Numbered from the stretch's first letter, positions 22,683 to 33,744 are shown. The stretch: DNA of 64,000 bases from Euborellia annulipes (GCA_023213315.1 JAKCPI010015688.1:1-64000); one strand, 5' to 3'. Made by a program: numbers and translations. The notes: generated by a model not told the origin, from the letters alone.

Positions 22683-22787
22683 ATATAATATAATTAAAAT
22701 AAGGATATCGGATTGCAGCCAGGAAAAATTAAATCAGATAAAAATACAATCAATTTTTATCAGATTTTTTTTTTTAATTTGACTGTC

Positions 22788-22820
22788 GACGTTTCGGACG
22801 CCAGTCGCGCCCTTCCTCAG
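22788..22820 (-). ncRNA. Hammerhead-ribozyme-like core with 9-bp stem I
   Basis: Minus strand: CTGAGGA (22814-22820), stem II GGGCGC/GCGTCC, GAAA, CGTC (22788-22791). The flanks TTGATTGTC and GACAGTCAA pair over nine positions with one G-T pair. This is the strongest single candidate in the window. Confidence 0.7.
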
Positions 22821-22933
22821 GACAATCAATGGTCAAGGAAAAAATACAGATGGACGTATTAAGTATTTTAACGAAAACTGAAATAAAATACCTAATACGT
22901 CTATCTGTATTTTTTCCTTGACGATTGATTATC

Positions 22934-22966
22934 CTGAGGAAGGGCGCGACTGGCGTCCGAAACATC
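22934..22966 (+). ncRNA. Hammerhead-ribozyme-like core, stem III mutated
   Basis: CTGAGGA (22934-22940), GGGCGC/GCGTCC stem II, GAAA, CATC: the ACGT palindrome has become ACAT, as expected of CpG decay. Stem I (TTGATTATC with GACAATCAA) has one mismatch. Confidence 0.55.
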
Positions 22967-23094
22967 GACAATCAAGATTAAAAAAATCTGATAAAAATTG
23001 ATTGTATTTTTATCTGATTCATTTTTTCCTGGCTGCCCTCCGCTATCCTTATCAAGCTAAACAGCCATATTCTTCATCAATATAATTAAATATT

Positions 23095-23335
23095 TATGAA
23101 TTTATATACCCGAAAAAAGTAAGGGTGTGCCGCCGGGAGTTGAACCACGGATCCATCAATTTGTACTCGGTGTACCCTTACCACTAGACCACAGCACGGC
23201 ATTCGGGTATATGAACTCACGTGGAAGGCAATTTTAGTTTTCGGGAGAATTGGACCCAAAGGGCACATCGAGTACAAATTGATGGATCCGTGGTTCAACT
23301 CCTTTACTTTTTTCGGGTCTATGAATTAATAAATA
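23095..23335 (-). mobile_element. tRNA-like SINE flanked by its own inverted piece
   Basis: Minus strand: GTGGTCTAGTGGTAAGGGTA (A box) and CGTGGTTCAACTCCCGG (B box). The segment GTACAAATTGATGGATCCG...TTTTTTCGGGT recurs inverted at 23265-23335. The anticodon region does not fold convincingly, so it is not called a tRNA gene. Confidence 0.5.
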
Positions 23336-23450
23336 TTTAATTATATAAATTTCGTTTCGCGGCTTACATACGCGATGTATATAATATCTTAAATATTGTA
23401 TATATAATTTCTTATTTATACATTTATACATACAAATTTAAACTTCGCAA
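23336..23450 (+). repeat. AT-rich repeat shared with 44690-44800
   Basis: Both contain AAATATTTAATTATATA, CGGCTTACATACNCGATGTA and TCTTAAATATT. Confidence 0.5.
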
Positions 23451-23610
23451 ATAAAATACTCTTTTGTTAAGTACTCGTTTATCAGGATCGTAACGAGTGT
23501 CTGTGAACACAAGCCAATTTTAAACTAATAAATTTAAACAAACCTAAAAATGTGTAACTCGGTTACATAAAAATTGTGATTAAAATATTCGTACATACGA
23601 TACGAAGATC

Positions 23611-24290
23611 TTTTACTTTCTCTTACCTTTATATATATATGTTAATATATACCGGTATAGAGAGAGAAAGTATTGGATTCATGTCAAAAATTCGATGTCG
23701 AGATTTTGATGGATATACACGTTTTGAGGTCCCCTGAATCCAAAAAAGTGGTTTTCGCGACATGGTCTGTCTGTCTGTCTGTCTGTGTGTGTGTCTGTGA
23801 ACAAAATATCTCAAGAACGAAAAGACCTAACAAGTTGAAATTTTATATTTAAGTTAGGCACCCGCATGGGACGTGACACGAAGCTTTTGAAAAAAATCGG
23901 CAAAAGAGTACTAGTACTTTACTGATGCACTTTTTCAGTTTTTTTCATTTTCTCTAAATTAGCTCCAACGATTTTTTTTTTTAAATTCAAAAATCAATTA
24001 TTTTTTAGATTCTCTTTAAAATGTATATTCTCATTTTGTCATTGAAATCTTCTGAAGATCACTTTACTCTTGTACTCCATAGAAAAGATAGGAGAAATGG
24101 TTGCCATGGTAACAAAATATAAACATTTTGCCATACTTATAAATTTTACATCTTGAAAATCGAATGTACCGTACTGTCGGAAACTAAATACATGTCGACA
24201 CAAAAAATCTGGTGTGACAAGCACAGAACACAACTTTCGATTACCGAAGGTAAGAGAAAGTTGTGTGCTGTGCGCCAGTCACACCATATT
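23611..24290 (+). mobile_element. DHE element, full length
   Basis: 5' hairpin 23615-23671, fixed-position (TGTC)n(TG)n at 23764-23797, then 3' hairpin 24206-24290. A good reference copy. Confidence 0.85.
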
Positions 24291-24299
24291 TTTTTTTAA

Positions 24300-24770
24300 G
24301 CGTTCACCTTTCAGTTGGCTTCTCTATTTTAAGCTCCCCACTCTCTCTCTCTTTCTCAATTTTAATGTAGAAAATTAAAGTGGAGATCAAAGACGGGAGG
24401 TGCAATATGTCATCAATCAGATTTTAGACATTATGTAGCTATGAAGCAATTTCGAAATAAAGCTTTTTCAATTAAGATAATTTATGTAATTAATATAGAA
24501 AGTAAGTTCTAACACAGTTGTGATGTAATTAAAATTTTGATATGGTTTCTGACAAGAGAAAAAAATATCTTTAAAAAAATATATATTTAGAAGACATAAA
24601 ATTTCAAAAATTTTATCCTTTCTCAAAGATCTTTATAACTAGAGCCCGGATTGCATATTCTAATTGCTAACATGTATCGTATGTCCCGGAAAACCAATTT
24701 TCCATCGGAATCGTGCTCCCTTGGCACTAGGGTTCAAATTTTATATTGCATATTTGGTGAATATTGCTTA
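24300..24770. other. AT-rich intron sequence with short CT tract
   Basis: Nothing beyond a (CT)n run near 24340 is recognised. Confidence 0.45.
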
Positions 24771-24779
24771 AAGTTGTAT

Positions 24780-25148
24780 ATTTAAAACTGTGAATTTCGA
24801 TTCAAAGGGAGGTGGGGGTCCCCTTTCGAATTTTTTATAAAAAAAATGTTTTCCAATTCTTATGAAATTTTGTATTTAGGTTTCTCTATTGTGTATATAT
24901 AAATTATCCAAAGGTGAGATTCAAATTTTGAAATTAAACCATAGTTTATTTCAAGCAGTCAGCATTTAAAATATACAGATCCTGTGGAAATTTTGAATCA
25001 ATTGTCTTTTACTTTTTTAATAAAGTTTGAAACTAAGGTGCTATGAGAAACTAAGTATATCTCGACACAAAAAAAATCTGGTGCTGCCAGCACGGTGCAC
25101 AACTTTCTCTTACCGAAGGGTAAGGGTGCGCCAGTCACACCCGATTTT
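24780..25148 (+). mobile_element. DHE subfamily 2, 3' part
   Basis: Carries GGGGTCCCCTTTCGAA, CATAGTTTATTTCAAGCAGTC, AAACTAAGGTGCTATG and the 3' hairpin. The same arrangement occurs at 43853-44190. Confidence 0.6.
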
Positions 25149-25300
25149 TTAAAATTGAAAAAAGTGCATCAGTAAAGTACTAGCAAGTAGTACAATTTGG
25201 TCGATTTTGTTCAAAAGATTCGTATCACATCCCAGGGGGTGCCTAACTTAAATATAAAATTTCAACATCCTAGCTCTTTTCGTTCTTGAGTTATTACTTT
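25149..25300 (-). mobile_element. DHE fragment
   Basis: From GAAAAAAGTGCATCAGTAAAG to TTTTCGTTCTTGAGTTA, directly abutting the neighbouring copy. Confidence 0.55.
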
Positions 25301-25892
25301 CTCTTACCCTATATATGAATTCACGATTCATGTCAAAAATTCGATGTCGAGATTTTGATGGATCTTCACGTTTTAAGGTCCCCTGAATCAAAAAAAGTGG
25401 TTTTCGTGACATGGTCTGTGTGTGTGTGTGTCTGTGAACAAAATATCTCAGGAACTAAAAGAGCTACGAGGTTGAAATTTTATATTTAAGTTAGGCACTC
25501 TCCCAAGGAGTGAAAATAAGCTATTGAACAAAATCGGCCAAAAAGTACTAGTACTTTACTAATGTACTTTTTCAGTTTTTTGCTATTTTCTCAAAATTGG
25601 CTGCAACGACTTTGATTAAATTTCATATATCAACTATTTTTTAGATGCTCTTTAAAAAGTATATCAGTGAAATTTTTCGTGGAAATAGTTTGAAGTACAC
25701 TTTACTGATGTGGAAGCATTCGTAGCTCAGCGTCATCTTATAATCATCGCGTGGTCCAGTTTGGAACTAAAGTGTTAAGAGCAACTAAATATATCTCGAC
25801 ACAAAAAATCTACTGTGAACAGCACGGTGCACAACTTTCTCTTACCGAAGGGTAAGAGAAAGTTGTGGGCTGTGCGACCAGTCACACCAGAT
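25297..25892 (+). mobile_element. DHE subfamily 2 copy
   Basis: 5' end CTTTCTCTTACCC with a reduced hairpin, (TG)n at 25418-25431, TATCAGTGAAATTTTTCGTGG, GATGTGGAAGCATTCGTAG and the 3' hairpin. Confidence 0.7.
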
Positions 25893-26068
25893 TTTTTTTG
25901 TTCACAGACCCACACACAGACAGACCATGTGGCGAAAACCACTTTTTTGGTTTCAGGGAATCTCAAAACGTGTATATCCATCAAAATCTCTACATCGAAT
26001 TTTTGACATGAAACCAATACTTTCTCTCTCTATATATTAACATATATAGAGGTAAGGGAAAGTGAAAG
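25893..26068 (-). mobile_element. DHE 5' part
   Basis: Starts at GTTCACAGACCCACACACAG and ends with the 5' hairpin. Confidence 0.65.
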
Positions 26069-26079
26069 GAGATTACCCT

Positions 26080-26220
26080 CCCTCCATTTCTCCTCGGATA
26101 CTTCCGCTTCCTTCGGAGCCCAAGCACTAGCGCCAACCGTGTCAGTCAGTATACGATCACCCAGAGAACTAAAACAAGTGAAGCTTTGCAAGTTTAGTTT
26201 TTATTTTTATTTGTGCCCTG
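26080..26220 (+). promoter_or_regulatory. Candidate promoter island
   Basis: GC-richer than its surroundings. It has ACTTCCGCTTCCTTCGGAG (ETS-like) and an initiator-like TCAGTCAGTATACG at 26142-26155. No clear splice donor follows, so exon status is open. Confidence 0.25.
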
Positions 26221-26259
26221 ATTTGTGCTAATAACAAGACGTTCGCTGTATCTTCAATT

Positions 26260-26928
26260 TTAATTCGCCAAAACATTGAATCATTCTAATTATATGACTT
26301 GGGAATGTATTTCTTGAGTTTATAAATAACCTGGATTCTTATATTTTCACATCACTTCCTAAAGGTATTTATAAATAAATATAATGCGATTAGTATGATT
26401 AATTATTCATAATAATTTATAAATAGAAAAAACTAACATTTTGCAAATAATAGAGAACGAATATTTTCTTAACCTATAAATTAGTTAATTGTCATTTATT
26501 TTCTTTCTAATAATCCTTCGGCCATTTTACCCGTTGTTTCTCACTACATTTGTCATCTGGTTTCGTCCAGCAATAACTCCATTAACCGATTACAGAAATA
26601 ATAACAGATACATGAAAATAAATATTATTTTAATTTTTCGGACCTGAGTTGAGACTTGCTTGTCAGGCTCTCCGTTACTGAAAAGTGTAGGATGTTTTTG
26701 GTTCTCCCTTTAATTTATCTCTATTATAGAATTAACAATTCTCTAATCGAGATAATTCATCAAATTCTTTAATAATTTATTTTCTTTCTTGTAAGATTTT
26801 TTATTGTTTTATGACTAATGGTTTTTAACTTATTTACTTTTGTTAGTGACATGATTGTCTATATTTGTGTAGGAAATAAATTTGAAACATCAGATCTTTC
26901 ACCAATTAAATTTATTTATTTATATTAC
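26260..26928. other. AT-rich intron sequence, nothing recognised
   Basis: No element or exon signal identified. Confidence 0.5.
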
Positions 26929-26929
26929 T

Positions 26930-27200
26930 TTTACTTTCTCTTACCTCTATATAGGTCTATGTTAATATATAGAGAAAGTATTGGATTCATTCCAGAAATT
27001 CGATGTCGATATTTTGATAGATATACACGTTTTGAGATCCCCCGAATCTAAAAAAGTTTACATTGGCCTGTGTGTGTTTATGTGTGGACATTTTTAAGCA
27101 TGAAGGAATGAAAAATCTGATGTGCAAGCATAGAACACAACTTTCAATTACCGATAAGATAAAGTTTTGTGCTGTGCGACCAGTCCCACCAGATATTTTT
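26930..27200 (+). mobile_element. DHE copy with large internal deletion
   Basis: 5' hairpin and first 180 bp are fused to the 3' hairpin after 'aagcatgaaggaatg'. Confidence 0.7.
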
Positions 27201-27552
27201 TTTAAGAAGATTTGGACAGACAACTGAAAATGCAAAGTTTATACAAACAAAGGGCTTTTTTTATATCCACTGTCATCCCCTTTCATGCCACATGAATATT
27301 AGGCAGTGTATTGACAATGACATTCCCTAAAAGTGCAAAAACAAGTCAAGTTAAAATGGAAATTTTTTTCAATTTTAAGTGAAAGAGTTGATTTGAAAAA
27401 TTCGCCTGATATAAATAGAACTATTTTTTAATTCCTTAATAATAAAATACACGTCAGACCCAGTCGGGTGTTCGCTTCCCATCTTATACGAGAAAAATTT
27501 CAATTGAATTGGTTAGCAATTAATGGATAAAATTGCAAACATAGCACATGTC

Positions 27553-27584
27553 CTGATGAAGGCCAGAAAATCGGCCGAAACGTA
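27553..27584 (+). ncRNA. Hammerhead-ribozyme-like core
   Basis: CTGATGA (27553-27559), perfect GGCC/GGCC stem II, GAAA (27577-27580), CGTA. Stem I is not evident. A GGCTGCC box follows at 27630-27636. Confidence 0.55.
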
Positions 27585-27724
27585 TTAAATAAAGCGGAAA
27601 AAGAGAAATATTAATTTTTCTTTATTTGCTTTCGGCTGCCTTAGACACCTCATTATTAAATATATTTATTTTTTTTCATCCATTTTTTTTTAAATTTATT
27701 TAAGGTCTCTCTAAAACTTGCAGA

Positions 27725-27865
27725 CCATTTAGACCCAATCCCTATTTATTTCAATCGATTGGTAGCTCAATACAATTGAAATACATTTTTGTCACACAAG
27801 ACGGCATGCGAACCCCTGACCGCCACTTAAGGCAGGAAAACTACCACTCTGCTATGGTCCATCGG
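27725..27865 (-). mobile_element. SINE-2 copy
   Basis: GACCATTTAGACCCAATCCC on the plus strand is the SINE-2 tail; a decayed tRNA-like head is at the right. Confidence 0.5.
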
Positions 27866-28037
27866 CTATCACCCATTTTACTCACTTTTTGTTTTAGATT
27901 TTTCTTGGATATACCTATCTTTGTGTATTTTTCCTCTTCATGACAATTTTATTGTCTTTTTTATTTTATATCTTAACGGCTCGACAAGCTATTACTTTGT
28001 AGTCTTCTAATTGATTTATATAATTTCATTCCAACAG

Positions 28038-28120
28038 GTTGAGGACTCGCTGGTGTAGTGTGTCGTCTTCTACAAATAAGAACCCTGTTCAAATCCTTGG
28101 CGTGCGGGATTTGTTAAAAT
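28038..28120 (+). mobile_element. SINE-3 head
   Basis: GACTCGCTGGTGTAGTGTGT then CTTCTACAAATAAGAACC, B box GTTCAAATCCTTGG and GCGTGCGGGA. Confidence 0.55.
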
Positions 28121-28499
28121 TTTATAATCAGAGGGAACAAACCCAAATTAATATCATTTTCTTTAACAATAAACACTTTTGTTAAAACTATTTTAGATAA
28201 TTGCTTTAAAGATAAAAATTTGGCCAAATTCCAAAAAAGGGATGAATGGACAAAGAATGTTTTGAAAAATTCGGTGATGCTAATATATTTGCATTATGAT
28301 ATAAATCTTCTTTGTCTTTGAATTGTTCCTTTGATTTTGAGTCGGTATTGAATATCAGTTGAAACTCCAAGGAAAAACGAGCTTGTCGCAGGTTCAGGAA
28401 GTGAGATGGTTGAAATAAACTTCTCTTGTGTAACTCGTGGTCACCATCTTCTTATTTCTTCTGATTAATTGTATCATTGCTTCGTTCAAATTGAGTGAT

Positions 28500-28867
28500 A
28501 ATGAATGGATTTCGTCAGTGGCTGTTTATTATGGGAACTACTTTTGCCTCAACTCCTATTGATAAGAAAGAAAGTTCTTTTTGGCATGAACAATAGCTGT
28601 GATTGCCGAGTCGGTCAACCATCAGGTCAAGGTTGTGCTTTTGGTTCCGGTTGGCATTTTCCCCCTTTCTGTCCCGTTTATCCTACGACAATCATGAGGA
28701 GTTAGTTTAGTTTATTCATCACAAATCGAGAGAACAGTCTATAAACATCATCATCAACAACAACACCGTCACCGGCGTATAATAACAACACCTCTTGATC
28801 TTGATAAGCGTATGGCTGTCGTCGTCGGGTGCCGATAGCTGGCCACGACAACACTCGAGTTTATGCC
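28500..28867 (+). promoter_or_regulatory. Candidate promoter and 5' UTR island
   Basis: Less AT-rich than its surroundings, with CAACAACAACACCGTCACCG and several CpG (GTCGTCGTCGGGTGCC near 28820). It ends in an open frame with a donor (next entry). No clear initiator. Confidence 0.3.
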
Positions 28868-28937
28868 ATGTTCTTCATCGTGCAAGGTATCCTCTTCCTG
28901 CTCGTCTTTGCATTTATTTTTTTTTATCCGAGATCAG
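28868..28937 (+). CDS. Candidate alternative first coding exon (hydrophobic leader)
   Basis: ATG at 28868 opens a 23-codon frame, MFFIVQGILFLLVFAFIFFY then PRS, ending at a donor TCAG|GTGCGT after 28937 in phase 1. That is the phase the exon at 33818 accepts. It would give a signal anchor or signal peptide. An overlapping ATG at 28863 opens another frame, and a second donor GCAAG|GTATCC follows 28886. Phase agreement has a one-in-three chance of being accidental. It could belong to a separate small gene. Confidence 0.25.
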
Positions 28938-29224
28938 GTGCGTAAAAAATAATTAAATACCCTCAAGAAGTGTTTTCTTAAAAGAGTATTAAACAGGATT
29001 TATCTCTTTTTCAATAACCCTTTATAATGAATGAGGTGTTGTAATCAGATCTATTAATTTAGATCTTTTTTTTTGTGTTGTGTTATTTATTCGTCATATA
29101 TTCAATTTAGATCTTTTATTTTTCATTAATTTTAATAATTTTTTTAATTTTATTTGGCGAGGAATGCACATTGCTTTTATTGCTAAATATTGAAGGAAAT
29201 AGCCAGCCAGGTCCTTATTTGATT

Positions 29225-29330
29225 TTTTTTTTAATTTTGGAAATCAGGCTGCTCCCTTCTATATAGCTGAGGTTCCCCGAACCCGCGACCCTTGGCCAGG
29301 ACGCTACCCTCTATACCAAGCTCAAGAGCT
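29225..29330 (-). mobile_element. tRNA-like SINE fragment
   Basis: Minus strand: AGCTTGGTATAGAGGGTAGC (A box) and AAGGGTCGCGGGTTCGGGG (B box). Confidence 0.5.
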
Positions 29331-29334
29331 CTGC

Positions 29335-29470
29335 ACTTTGTCGATTTTCAATAGTATCACAATATAAATATTTTCCAAAGTTTATAAATTTTACATCTTG
29401 AATTCAAATATACCGTATTATCGGAAACTATACACAAAAAAATCTCCACATCACACCATATTTTTGATAT
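29335..29470 (+). mobile_element. DHE 3' fragment
   Basis: AAATTTTACATCTTGAATTC and a shortened 3' hairpin. Confidence 0.5.
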
Positions 29471-29504
29471 TTCATTTATTGATTACCAATTCTTTCTCTT
29501 TGTA

Positions 29505-29713
29505 CAGTGAGCGCCACAATTAAGACCCCACCTGATAGCTAGAGCCTTCAGTATTTGGTATAGTATATGGTGTATAGTGAAATAATTTTGATGACCGTTA
29601 AGGTAAAACGTAAAATCTTTTATTTTACCATTTCAAACTTAAATTTATTTCACCATATTCCATATACTCAAGGCTCTAGCTAGCAGACGGGGACTTAATT
29701 GTGGCGCTCACTG
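29505..29713. mobile_element. TA-flanked MITE, GCGCCACAATTAAG ends
   Basis: CAGTGAGCGCCACAATTAAG at the left is repeated inverted at the right, with TA on both sides (29503-29504, 29714-29715). The arms extend inward (TAGAGCCTT / AAGGCTCTA). Tc1/mariner-like. Confidence 0.75.
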
Positions 29714-29719
29714 TACACT

Positions 29720-30580
29720 TCGTTAAAAAAAAAAAAAAATAGAAATATACATTTTTTTCAACCTGTAAAAAATTTTCGTTTTTTTTTTTTTTTTTTTTTC
29801 AAAAATATCAGAATATTTATTTTTTTCTTACATAGGCTTCCTTTGAGGTAGTGAAATTTTTAAATTCAATTATTTTTGTGTATATGGGTGTATGACTATA
29901 ATTCATTCATGGAGTTTTTTTTAAAGTGAAACTTTTATTTTATTTTTCTGCCTGCATTTTTCTTTTTTTTCTTCATTATATTTTTTTTCGATCGTAGACC
30001 AGCCTTAAATATAAATAAATCAGTAAAAAATTGAATTTAAGTTTCCTCCGGAAAACCAACTTTTCCAAATATGAATAGGAATATAATTCTTTCTATATAA
30101 TCAAGTTTTTTTTTTCCTAAAATTAATAATTTAAAAGTTCGCCATCCTCTTTTTTTTATCAACTTGTTTATAATTGAAGGAAGGAAATCATTAAAAGTAC
30201 CGACATTTGACCTTTTCCTTATTTTTTTTCTTGTAAATTTCATGATTAATTTTTAAACTAGAGTGACGAATTTCGAATTTAACTATAATCTATTGTTTTT
30301 TTTTAGTGCATTATAGGGACTTCACTTATTTTTGATAAGCAAATTATTTTTTTTATAATTTATTCTTGCTGGTGGGGTCGATGAGCTCCTTCATCATCTC
30401 CTTTATCATTTTTTGATTATTTTTAAATTAGCAAAATTTTTGTGACAGTATTCATCTGTGCATCAAACTGTAACCGCAGAATTAATGCTTCACTCGAACT
30501 AATTGTTTTGTCTATCTCTTCCGCTTTTTGTTTGGAAACCGTTTTTTAGCAATCCAAAATAAATAATCATAAATCTTAGA
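29720..30580. other. Very AT-rich intron sequence
   Basis: Long A and T runs (T22 near 29780). Nothing recognised. Confidence 0.5.
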
Positions 30581-30583
30581 AAA

Positions 30584-31282
30584 AAAATCTGGTGTGACTG
30601 GCGCACAGCACACAACTTTCTCTTACCTTCGGTAATCGAAAGTTGTGTACTGTGCTTGTCACACCAGATTTTTTGTGTCGACATGTATTTAGTTTCCGAC
30701 AGTAGGGTACAATTGAATTCAAGATGTAAAATTTATAAGTATGGGAAAATATTTATATTTTGATACCATGGCAACCATTTCTCCTATCTTTTCTATGGAG
30801 TACAAGAGTAAAGTGGTCTTCAGAAGATTTCAATCACAAAATGAGAATATACATTTTATAGAGAATCTAAAAAATAATTGATTTTTGAATTTTAAAAAAA
30901 ATCGTTGGAGCAAATTTTGAGAAAATCGAAAAAAAACTGAAAAAGTGAATCAGTAAAGTACTAGTACTTTTTGGTCGATTTTGTTCAAAAGCTTCGTGTC
31001 ACGTCCCATGGGGGTGCCTAACTTAAATATAAAATTTCAACTTCCTAGCTCTTTTCGTTCTTGAGATATTTTGTTCACAGACACACACACAGACACACAG
31101 ACAGACACACAGACACACAGACACACAGACAGACCATGTCGCGAAAACCACTTTTTTGGATTCAGGGGACCTCAAAACGTGAAGATCCATCAAAATCTCG
31201 ACATCGAATTTTTGACATGAATCCAATACTTTCTCTCTATATATATATTACATATATACATAGGTAAGAGAAAGTAAAAAAA
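30584..31282 (-). mobile_element. DHE element, full length
   Basis: 3' hairpin 30590-30672, body, an expanded (AC/AGAC)n at 31079-31131 (the family's fixed microsatellite site), and the 5' hairpin at 31215-31276. Confidence 0.85.
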
Positions 31283-31899
31283 ACAAAACAAAACTATTTC
31301 GATTTTTCTATCAAAATTAATTTCATATCTTTATATTTACATAATAACATTAGAGGGGAGGGGGTAACATTGCAATTAATTTTATTTATTAAAATTTTAG
31401 TCGAATTTACATAATAGTACCCCATTTCCTTTTTATATTAAAATTTATATGAAAGGATAAAATAAAATAATTGACCCAAAAATTTTTATATTATTCCTCT
31501 CTCTGCATCTTCAGGACAAAAAACGTGAATAAAAATTTTAATGTCTTCGACATTCACTATTAAATTTTTGAAATTTATATAAAGATTGTCGGAAGCATAA
31601 ATATTTTTATCCCAAGGCCTTTGCCTGAATGGATAATTGTTTGCCCGAAAAAAACTGATAAAATTTTTTTTTAATCGATAAGAATTCTTTATTTTATTTT
31701 ATCCAAATAGATTTTCTTACTTTTGAGTTCGTGGATGGTGACCACGATTTACCCGATTTGAGGCTTGTTTTTTTTTCTCTTATGTCAGCCTTTTATTCTT
31801 TTCCCTTATAAACTGTTAGGCCGTGAGTCGGGTCGACTTGATTTTTCGACAAAATTTCCCAACGAGAACCGGCAAAAATTTCTTTTATTAATGTCTCCA

Positions 31900-32160
31900 C
31901 AGTGGCGTAGCGAGGGGAGGGGGCGCATGCCCCGGGCGCTACTCACAAAGGGTCGTCAAATGGTCCGCAAAACAAAAAATAATTTTAATGCCCGAGAAAA
32001 AAATTTTCCGCGTGAAGGGAAAATTTTAGAGTTCGCCCCCCCCCTCCCGAAAAAATTTCTACATACGACCCTGTATAATATTATATGGTTTTCGAATGAG
32101 GGGGGGGGGCGCTAAAAAGGTATTGTGCCTCGGGCGCGAGTTAAGCTCGCTACGTCACTG
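31900..32160. mobile_element. hAT MITE with perfect 8-bp duplication
   Basis: Ends CAGTGGCGTAGCGAG and CTCGCTACGTCACTG; TGTCTCCA flanks at 31892-31899 and 32161-32168. The interior is G/C-run rich. 261 bp. Confidence 0.85.
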
Positions 32161-32339
32161 TGTCTCCATGAACTATCAAAAGAAGGATTAGCCCAAGAGT
32201 TTATTTATTAAAATATAAATATTATATTTTTCAAAATCCTTTTTTTTTGTATTGTATTTTGTAGGCTGTTAGTTTGCCCCATTCATATTTATATAAAACT
32301 ACTTCTTTCAAAGTTAATGTCCTTATCAAATTACATACA

Positions 32340-32470
32340 TTCCAATAAAAACAATACAATACAAAAACAATACAATCTCAGCAATAGCATTCAACAAAAC
32401 AATACAACCCTATCATTAAAATACAAATAATAATACAATAATAGCAATATCATTCACAAATAATACAGTC
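32340..32470. repeat. Imperfect CAATA-type simple repeat
   Basis: Repeated ACAATACAA/ATAATACAA words. A hAT-end fragment (CAGTGGCGTCATTTGGGG) follows at 32471-32510. Confidence 0.45.
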
Positions 32471-32940
32471 AGTGGCGTCATTTGGGGAGGGCAGGGGGGC
32501 ATATTTGCCTCTGATTAATGATTTCTATTAATTAATAGATAATATTTTTTAATACCGATTCATCTTTTTTTTTTAATTTTCTCTATTTGCGTACAAACGA
32601 TAAAAAATAATATCATTTCAATTAAATCCTATTTGAATTTATATTTTTTTATGAATATCATTTCACTTAATAACCTTGACGTGAGTGTTAGTCTCAATGA
32701 AAATAAAATTATCTTCATGACTCATGCTTGATAGCAAATTTATTTAAAAGTTCATTTCTTAAAGCATTGTATTTTATAAACAATTGAATATAGAAATTAA
32801 TTCCATCAGAGGGATACTTCTCTGAAAAAAATATTCTTCTATATCTATCTGACTTTCACTTTTAATTTTTATTTATTAATAAATTTTGCAACCTTTATTC
32901 TAAGATATTATCTTGATAATAAATAATGAATAATAGGTAG

Positions 32941-32972
32941 GCGATCAGTTGAGTGCATCTGCGTGGGCGCTG
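32941..32972 (+). CDS. Candidate alternative exon sharing its start with exon 33818
   Basis: TAGGCGATCAGTTG occurs here and at the acceptor of the exon at 33818. A donor GCGCTG|GTGAGA lies 32 nt in. In the same phase it would encode GDQLSASAWAL instead of GDQLSRRRRR. Exit would be phase 0, not matching the next exon. A perfect EGR-type GCGTGGGCG lies at 32961-32969, so this may be regulatory instead. Confidence 0.2.
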
Positions 32973-33280
32973 GTGAGATCAATGGACCACAAACACTTGT
33001 TGCGCGTCAAGTGTCTTGTTTTGCCATTGATTTGAGCGTTTGCCAACTCACATACAATCGTTTCTATATTGTAATGGGACCAGTTTTCCACTCAAGTCAT
33101 AATGTAATTGAAATCATTATAGATGCAAATTCAAATAGTAATTTCAAATTAATAATTTTTGATACCTGATTTATAAATTAGCAATTTAATGTACTAATTA
33201 TCAGATCCAAAAATCAAAAATTCTTTTATGTTCTTATTCAATTATCACTATTCCAGGGATATTGTCCTGTCAAAATGTGT

Positions 33281-33744
33281 TAAGGCAACTACACACTTCA
33301 ACTGCAAACTTGACAAGCATGCATGTGCAATCTTTTTGTACCAGCAAATTCCCTTCGACTCTACACGGCACAAGCATACTTGTGCAAGAAATAGCTAAAA
33401 TTAACCTAAAAACGTAAAACTCTGAAGGTTATTTATTCGAAGATAACAAGAAATACTCACTTGCTTTAAACAGAGACACAATATATTAATATTTAAATTG
33501 AAATTTTAAATGACTTAATATATATTAAATAAATATCAAATTCCAAGAAGTCTATAAATTGGGGGAGTTTCGCTTGCTCAAATATTCTTGTCCATGATTA
33601 AAATTTATTTGAGCCTCAAGCAGCTTGTAGGTATACAATTAAAATGCTTGCGCAAAATTCTCCTACAGACGCTACAGTTGCTTGTACAAAAAGATTGCAC
33701 GTTCATTCTTGTCAAGTTTGCACTTACATGTGTAGCTGCCTTTA
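33281..33744. mobile_element. MITE with about 60-bp terminal inverted repeats
   Basis: TTAAGGCAACTACACACTTC at the left is matched by TGTGTAGCTGCCTTTA at the right; pairing continues through CAAACTTGACAAGCATG and GATTGCAC. It ends 73 bp before the exon at 33818. Confidence 0.65.

Larger units (their letters stand above)
22699..23051. mobile_element. Hammerhead fold-back, best-preserved pair
   Basis: Long arms run from ATAAGGATA...GCAGCC on the left to GGCTGCC...TATCCTTAT on the right, with one ribozyme-like core per arm and a short central gap near 22870-22885. Confidence 0.7.

Noticed and set aside
23110..23210. tRNA gene (GGTCTAGTGGTAAGG...GTGGTTCAACTCCC)
   Set aside because: T-stem and acceptor pairing are imperfect, the anticodon loop is unclear, and the segment is partly duplicated inverted; treated as SINE.
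31061..31267. Recurring frames reading HRHTH...MSRKPLFWIQGTSK and similar (also 23629, 43130, 53182)
   Set aside because: They recur wherever a DHE copy lies, on either strand, run through a microsatellite and are broken differently in each copy. By-products of a repeat, not genes.
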